Shown: positions 14,783-18,805 of the stretch, in pieces
How positions within the stretch are numbered: position 1 is the first letter of the stretch
Layout: the number at the start of each line of letters is the position of its first letter
Assembly (NCBI GenBank): GCA_964352775.1
Contig: CAYGTK010000060.1
Coordinates: 1 to 18,805, forward strand
Reading direction: 5' to 3'
Source of the DNA: CAYGTK01 sp964352775
GTDB taxonomy: Bacteria; Bacteroidota; Bacteroidia; Chitinophagales; CAIOSU01
Length of the DNA: 18,805 nt
Made by a program: the position numbers and the translations under genes
The notes under the pieces: model-generated
Told to the model about the DNA's origin: nothing
What the model saw: only the letters and a program-made list of their open reading frames with translations
Database searches by the model: none

Positions 14783-16315
14783 TTAAAAGAAGAAGATATA
14801 TAACGCAACCGTAGCTACAGCTACAAGTGCACTCCAAACTTTCACAGTAGAGCTAGTTTTATGGTCGAAAGCAGCAAGCACAGGTATTTTTATTTCTTTC
14901 GTATTTGGTTTAGCGATAGTAACCACTACAACAAATGCACAAATAATGGCGAAGGTGATACCCATGTGATACAGGAACGCTACTTCAGGAAAGAAGTGTA
15001 AAAGTGCCCCATAAATAGGCACATTCAATAAAATAGCACCCACGGCAGCCTCCGAAGGAACACGCTTCCAAAGGAAACCGAAAAAGAATGCAGCCACTAT
15101 ACCCGGTTGAATAAAGCCTGAAAATTTCTGGATAAACTCGTACAACCCTTCATCAAAACTATCCAATATTGGTGCCCATAAACAGGCAATAACCATGAAA
15201 ACTAAGGTTGATGCACGACCGACAGTAATGGTCTGTTTCTGGCTCATTTCCTTTTTGAAATAGGGCTGATAAATATCAATAGTGAATATGGTTGAAGCGG
15301 AGTTTAATAGAGAATCCATCGTACTCATAGTAGCTCCAAAAAGGGCTGCTAGTAATAAACCAACTATACCCGTAGGTAATAATTCTTTCAGAAGGATCGC
15401 GTAGGCTTGGTCTTTATCTACTATCTGATCGCCATATAAATGGAAGGCGATAATACCTGGGAACACCACTAAAAATGGAATGATCAACTTTAAACTGGCC
15501 CCGAAAAGCACTCCTTTTTGACCCTCATCCAACGACTTTGCACCGAGCGTTCGTTGGGTTATGAACTGGTTAAGACCCCAATAATAAATATTTGGTATCA
15601 GCATAGGGCCTAAGAAAATAGCTGGCCAAGGTAAACTGGGGTTATCAGCTGGTAGAACGGTGTGCAATCTGTCTCCTGCTACGTTCATAAATTCGTTTAC
15701 TCCACCAATGGCATCAATACCTAGATAAAGGACTATCGCCCCGCCGATCATCAGCGTAGTTCCCTGAATTACGTCAGACCAAACTACTGCTTTCAAACCT
15801 CCGTACACCGTGTATATACCTGCGGTAATTCCAAGTATCCAAACACCTGTACCCATACTTATATCGAAGAAAACATTGAGGGCTTTTGCTCCAGCCATTA
15901 ATACGGTGGCCATAGTTACTAGCACATAAATAACGAGCATCAAAAAACTCATTAAAGTACGGGCGGTACTGTTATAGCGCATTTCCAAATACTGTGGAAT
16001 GGTATACACCCCTGCCTTTAAAAAGCGAGGAAGGAGATATAACGCTACTACTATTAGGGTAAGGGCTGCTATCCACTCATAACTGGCAATTGCTAGACCT
16101 ACGGAGGAAAAACCCTCGCCAGCCATACCTATAAAGTGTTCGGTAGAAATATTGGATGCTATCAGTGAAAGACCAATGACCCACCAACTCAAACCACGCC
16201 CTGCAAGGAAGTAGTCTTCTGAGCTTTCCTCTTTTCGGGAAGCATAAATGGAAACGCCAATAACAAATACGAGGAAGCCAACAAAGGTGACTATATCTAA
16301 GGTGTTGAGTTGCAT
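14783..16315 (-). CDS. sodium/solute symporter (SSS family), probable myo-inositol or sugar importer
   Basis: An inner-membrane transporter of 510 residues with about 13-14 hydrophobic helices, in the SLC5/SGLT family. Family marks are EDYFLAGRGLSWWVIGLSLIA near the start, SNISTEHFIGMAGEG (first helix, sodium/substrate region), the YTIPQYLEMRYN loop, TAGIYTVYGGLKAVVWSDVIQG, and GATMSTMDSLLNSASTIFTID with the sodium-site Ser/Thr residues. SGLT members carry glucose, galactose or myo-inositol; the downstream myo-inositol oxygenase in the same operon makes myo-inositol the most likely cargo here (inference). The start ATG 16313-16315 gives a normal short N-terminus before helix 1. It has a candidate promoter of its own just upstream, so it need not be read from the cyclase operon. 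Confidence 0.9.
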   Translation of the reverse strand: MQLNTLDIVTFVGFLVFVIGVSIYASRKEESSEDYFLAGRGLSWWVIGLSLIASNISTEHFIGMAGEGFSSVGLAIASYEWIAALTLIVVALYLLPRFLKAGVYTIPQYLEMRYNSTARTLMSFLMLVIYVLVTMATVLMAGAKALNVFFDISMGTGVWILGITAGIYTVYGGLKAVVWSDVIQGTTLMIGGAIVLYLGIDAIGGVNEFMNVAGDRLHTVLPADNPSLPWPAIFLGPMLIPNIYYWGLNQFITQRTLGAKSLDEGQKGVLFGASLKLIIPFLVVFPGIIAFHLYGDQIVDKDQAYAILLKELLPTGIVGLLLAALFGATMSTMDSLLNSASTIFTIDIYQPYFKKEMSQKQTITVGRASTLVFMVIACLWAPILDSFDEGLYEFIQKFSGFIQPGIVAAFFFGFLWKRVPSEAAVGAILLNVPIYGALLHFFPEVAFLYHMGITFAIICAFVVVVTIAKPNTKEIKIPVLAAFDHKTSSTVKVWSALVAVATVALYIFFF

Positions 16316-16332
16316 AGTACTAGCAATGATAA

Positions 16333-16362
16333 AAAAAGTAATGTAGAAAAACGTGTTTCAAA
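16333..16362 (-). promoter_or_regulatory. promoter of the symporter / myo-inositol oxygenase operon
   Basis: On the minus strand, TTTG (16362-16359), 18 bp, then TACTTTTT (16340-16333), one mismatch from TAnnTTTG, ends 17 bp before ATG 16315. The -33/-7 spacing is right. It lies in the 53-bp gap after the cyclase stop, so the operon could be controlled on its own. Confidence 0.4.
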
Positions 16363-16368
16363 TAATAG

Positions 16369-17532
16369 CTAGCCAATCAGCTCAAGCAATCTTTCATTAG
16401 GTTGCGTTCCCCCTTCGTCTTTTGAGAACTCTGGTAACAATCGCTCCACAAAGTACATTCCTACCTCTCCACCATTCTTTACTGGCAACTTCCCCCTGGA
16501 AGTACAGCTTGCATATGGCTCAACAAGTTTAAATGTATCATCAGAAATATTGACCTGCCCTACTTCGCTAGTACTTTCCATACGGCTGGCAATGTTGACC
16601 GTATCTCCCCAAATGTCGTAAGCCAAGCGCTTATGGCCAATTACTCCTGCGGTTACTTCGCCTGTGTGTACCCCTATTCTGATGTTCCAAGGTATATCTC
16701 CATTTTCCGTTGCTATCGCATTTATGCTACTAACATACTCCCGTATTTGCAGCGCGGCAAGTACTGTACGTATGGCATTTGTAGTATCAGCCAAAGGCAC
16801 TCCACCTGCACACATGTAGGCATCACCAATGGTTTTAATTTTCTCTACGTGGTTCTTTTCAATTATGGTATCGAAAGCTCCAAAGTGATTATCTAATAGC
16901 GAAACTAATTTTTCGGGAGGTAATTTCTTCGCCAGCTGGGTAAATCCAACAAAATCGGTAAATAGTACTGATACTTGTTCAAAGTGTTTGGCTTCTGCTA
17001 CTCCCTTTTCACTTAGTTCATCTACTATTTCAGTTGGTAGAATGCGTAATAAAAGATCGTGGAACTGTGCTTTTTCTTCTTCAATAGCTTTTGCCTGTTT
17101 TTCAATAACACGCCTGTACTCTTGAATTTTTAGGTAGGAATTTACTTTCTCTCTGGTAAGCGGAATGTTGATGGGTTTATAAATGAAATCTATAGCTCCA
17201 GACTCAAAGCCTTTTATCATTTCTTCCTCTTCACTTCCATCTACTGCAGTCATGAAAACAATAGGAACATGTTGCGTTCGCTTATCTTCTTTAAGAAGCT
17301 TGGCTGTTTCAAATCCACTAAGGCCCGGCATTCTTATATCAAGAATGATAAGTCCCATATCATGCTCACATGCAAGGTCGAATCCCTTTTGTCCGGAGTT
17401 AGCTTTATAGATAGATCTTCCCTCCTCTCGGAGCAGCTTATCCATCACCGCCAATTGAATTACATTATCGTCTATTACTAGAATGTTGATGCCTTCAGCA
17501 TCTGTAGTTGCGACATGTGTTTCCCCTAACAT
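16369..17532 (-). CDS. response regulator with class III adenylate cyclase output
   Basis: A 387-residue soluble protein: receiver (about 14-130; IDDN, phosphoacceptor D65 in ILDIRMPG, Thr in MTAVDG, KP at K119), a helical, probably coiled-coil linker (about 135-175; RRVIEKQAKAIEEEKAQFHDLLLRILP), then a class III cyclase domain (about 184-365). The metal Asp residues are D193 (FTDFVGFT) and D237 (IGDAYM). K233 in KIKTIGD and D306 in YDIWGDTVN are the Lys/Asp pair that selects ATP over GTP, and N313 and R317 in NIASRM are the transition-state residues, so an active adenylate cyclase making cAMP is expected. The start is ATG 17530-17532; the TTG six codons upstream is less likely. It follows the kinase and single-domain regulator in the same direction, 78 bp after the latter. 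Confidence 0.9.
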   Translation of the reverse strand: MLGETHVATTDAEGINILVIDDNVIQLAVMDKLLREEGRSIYKANSGQKGFDLACEHDMGLIILDIRMPGLSGFETAKLLKEDKRTQHVPIVFMTAVDGSEEEEMIKGFESGAIDFIYKPINIPLTREKVNSYLKIQEYRRVIEKQAKAIEEEKAQFHDLLLRILPTEIVDELSEKGVAEAKHFEQVSVLFTDFVGFTQLAKKLPPEKLVSLLDNHFGAFDTIIEKNHVEKIKTIGDAYMCAGGVPLADTTNAIRTVLAALQIREYVSSINAIATENGDIPWNIRIGVHTGEVTAGVIGHKRLAYDIWGDTVNIASRMESTSEVGQVNISDDTFKLVEPYASCTSRGKLPVKNGGEVGMYFVERLLPEFSKDEGGTQPNERLLELIG

Positions 17533-17584
17533 TGATGTAAAATAAATCAATATTGAGGGAATAAAGAGTATGCTAGTTGTTGAA

Positions 17585-17602
17585 AGGTCTGATAATAGAC
17601 CT
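17585..17602 (-). repeat. short hairpin between regulator and cyclase genes
   Basis: Perfect 6-bp arms AGGTCT and AGACCT around a 6-base loop, 8 bp after the response regulator stop. Only TTT follows on the minus strand, so it would be a weak terminator or attenuator that could lower cyclase expression relative to the genes before it. Confidence 0.3.
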
Positions 17603-17610
17603 GTTAGCGG

Positions 17611-18045
17611 CTAGTGCTGCGGCAGTAGTGCGGCTTCAAGCCAGAAAGTCTCTATCATATTCATTAATTCGAAGAACTCATCAAAGTTCACTGGCTTAGA
17701 TATAAAACAGTTTGCCTGAAACTCATAGCTCTCTGTTATATCATGCATTGACTCAGAGGAGGATAACATGATGATAGGGATATGGCGAAGCGCTTCATCT
17801 TGCTTTAGCTCTTGTAAAACTTCAAGGCCATTTCGCTTTGGAAGGTTTATATCTAATAAGACTATATCTGGTTTCTCTACACCTTCGTACTTGCCTTCAT
17901 TATGAAGAAAGGCAAGTGCTTCGGCACCATCTTGCACTACGTGAAGATGTTTAACGATCTTACTGTGCTTGAATACTTCTTGTACCAAGCGGATATCTCC
18001 AGGGTTGTCCTCTGCTAATAATATGCTATACTCTTCCGTTCCCAC
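17611..18045 (-). CDS. single-domain response regulator (Rcp1-like receiver)
   Basis: A stand-alone receiver of 144 residues with no output domain. Acidic pocket AEDNPGD (E12, D13), phosphoacceptor D65 in LLDINLPKRNG, switch Ser at 95-97 in MLSSSES, and K117 in SKP. The DNPGD start and PKRNG after the Asp mark the Rcp1 type, which normally works with PAS- or phytochrome-type histidine kinases and passes phosphate or contacts a partner protein. The start is GTG 18043-18045, which overlaps the 3' end of the kinase gene by 20 bp, so the two are translationally coupled and a cognate pair. The cyclase-bearing regulator downstream is a possible next step. Confidence 0.92.
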   Translation of the reverse strand: MGTEEYSILLAEDNPGDIRLVQEVFKHSKIVKHLHVVQDGAEALAFLHNEGKYEGVEKPDIVLLDINLPKRNGLEVLQELKQDEALRHIPIIMLSSSESMHDITESYEFQANCFISKPVNFDEFFELMNMIETFWLEAALLPQH

Positions 18046-18805
18046 TTACCTTTTCATTTTCTTCTGGTAGCTCAAAGTAAAAAGTTGCTCCCTTTCCGCG
18101 AGCAGACTCTAACCAAATGCTTCCGCCATGTCGTTCTACTATCTTCTTACAGATAGCTAATCCAATTCCCGTGCCAACATATTTCTTTCGACTATTAAGT
18201 CGTTGAAATATGGTGAAAATTCGCTCGTAATATTTCTCATCTATACCGATGCCATTGTCTTTCACCCAAAACTGGGCGCGTAGACCTTGAGTTTTACGTC
18301 CAATTTCGATAAAAGGTTCTTCCCCCTCTTTTCTGAACTTAATTCCATTTTCAATAAGATTTTGGAATAAGCTCCTCAATTGCTGTTTATCTCCTAATAC
18401 CGTTGGTAAATTCTGACACGTGATAGTTGCGCCAGTTTCTTCTATCAACTTAGATAGATCTACCTCCACTTCACTTACAATTTCTTGTAAATCAACAGGG
18501 GTTAAACCTTCTTCCCTTCTATCTACTCTTGAGTACTCCAAAAGGTCATTGATCAATTCTTGCATCCGCTTAACACCATCGATGGCATAAAACATGAACT
18601 CTTGAACATCCTCCCCTATATCATTACCCATTCTTCGACGGATCAGGTCTACGTAACTGGAAACCATTCGTAATGGTTCTTGCAGATCATGAGATGCAGC
18701 ATAGGCAAACATCTCCAGGTCTTGATTGGAGCGTTTTAGCTCTAATGTGTGCTCCTCTAGTTCATGCTGAATAGTCTTAAGTGCAGAAATATCTATGTCC
18801 ATTAC
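18026..18805 (-). CDS. sensor histidine kinase (partial, 5' end outside window)
   Basis: Only the C-terminal 259 or so codons are in the window. The first visible residues VMDIDISALK are typical of the end of a PAS/PAC domain, so a PAS sensor lies upstream. Counting from the ATG at 18802: a short coiled coil (ELEEHTLELKRSNQDLE), the H box FAYAASHDLQEPLR with phosphorylated H38, the N box LFQNLIENGIKFR, G1 VKDNGIGI, F box ERIFTIFQRL and G2 GTGIGLAICKKIV. It is therefore a complete HisKA-HATPase kinase core of the DLQEPLR type. The ATG at 18802 is internal, not the true start. It is followed, with overlap, by its single-domain response regulator, the usual arrangement for this kinase type. Confidence 0.93.
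   Translation of the reverse strand, partial: VMDIDISALKTIQHELEEHTLELKRSNQDLEMFAYAASHDLQEPLRMVSSYVDLIRRRMGNDIGEDVQEFMFYAIDGVKRMQELINDLLEYSRVDRREEGLTPVDLQEIVSEVEVDLSKLIEETGATITCQNLPTVLGDKQQLRSLFQNLIENGIKFRKEGEEPFIEIGRKTQGLRAQFWVKDNGIGIDEKYYERIFTIFQRLNSRKKYVGTGIGLAICKKIVERHGGSIWLESARGKGATFYFELPEENEKVSGNGRV

Noticed and set aside
1..18805. CRISPR array, insertion sequence, prophage or integration site
   Set aside because: No regularly spaced repeats, no transposase or integrase motif, and no terminal repeats were seen; the tmRNA 3' end, a common integration target, is followed by an ordinary gene without a repeated copy that I could find.

Overview
The window looks like a chromosomal segment of a Bacteroidota bacterium, probably from the Flavobacteriia or a related class. 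The evidence is AT-rich DNA, almost no Shine-Dalgarno sites, several upstream boxes matching the Bacteroidota -7 consensus TAnnTTTG, a HmuY-like lipoprotein paired with a TonB-dependent receptor, a fused E1 alpha/beta 2-oxoacid dehydrogenase, and a tmRNA tag ending in NYAMAA. The exact genus cannot be read from the sequence.

Layout. 1-2321 (minus): 3'-truncated fused 2-oxoacid dehydrogenase E1. 2499-2942 (plus): secreted DUF1573 protein, followed by a strong terminator hairpin that almost touches the next gene. 3015-4250 (plus): PLP aminotransferase, tail-to-tail and overlapping with 4232-5431 (minus), a lysine-forming saccharopine dehydrogenase-like enzyme. 5546-5912 (plus): ssrA tmRNA. 5921-6858 (plus): an ADP-ribosylglycohydrolase broken by one frameshift. 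6878-7984 (minus): SGNH hydrolase. 8050-8682 (minus): a LuxR-type response regulator interrupted by a single in-frame TAA. 8686-11939 (minus): HmuY-like lipoprotein and TonB-dependent receptor, a probable heme uptake pair. 12058-13936 (plus): glucuronokinase-like GHMP kinase and a GalU-type uridylyltransferase. 13927-16315 (minus): myo-inositol oxygenase and a sodium/solute symporter. 16369-18805 (minus): histidine kinase (5' end outside the window), single-domain response regulator and a receiver-adenylate cyclase.

The most interesting part is 12058-16315. Read together, the four genes spell a complete route from myo-inositol to UDP-glucuronate: uptake by a sodium symporter, oxidation to D-glucuronate by myo-inositol oxygenase, phosphorylation at C1 by a GHMP kinase that resembles plant glucuronokinase, and uridylyl transfer by a GalU-like enzyme. 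This is the arrangement of the plant inositol oxidation pathway, here in a compact bacterial locus made of two convergent operons that overlap by 10 bp.

Two genes carry single-base lesions (frameshift at about 6140, nonsense codon at 8437-8439). Both are otherwise well preserved, so recent decay, an assembly error or (for the first) recoding are all open. The signalling operon at the right edge links a sensor kinase and response regulator to cAMP synthesis.
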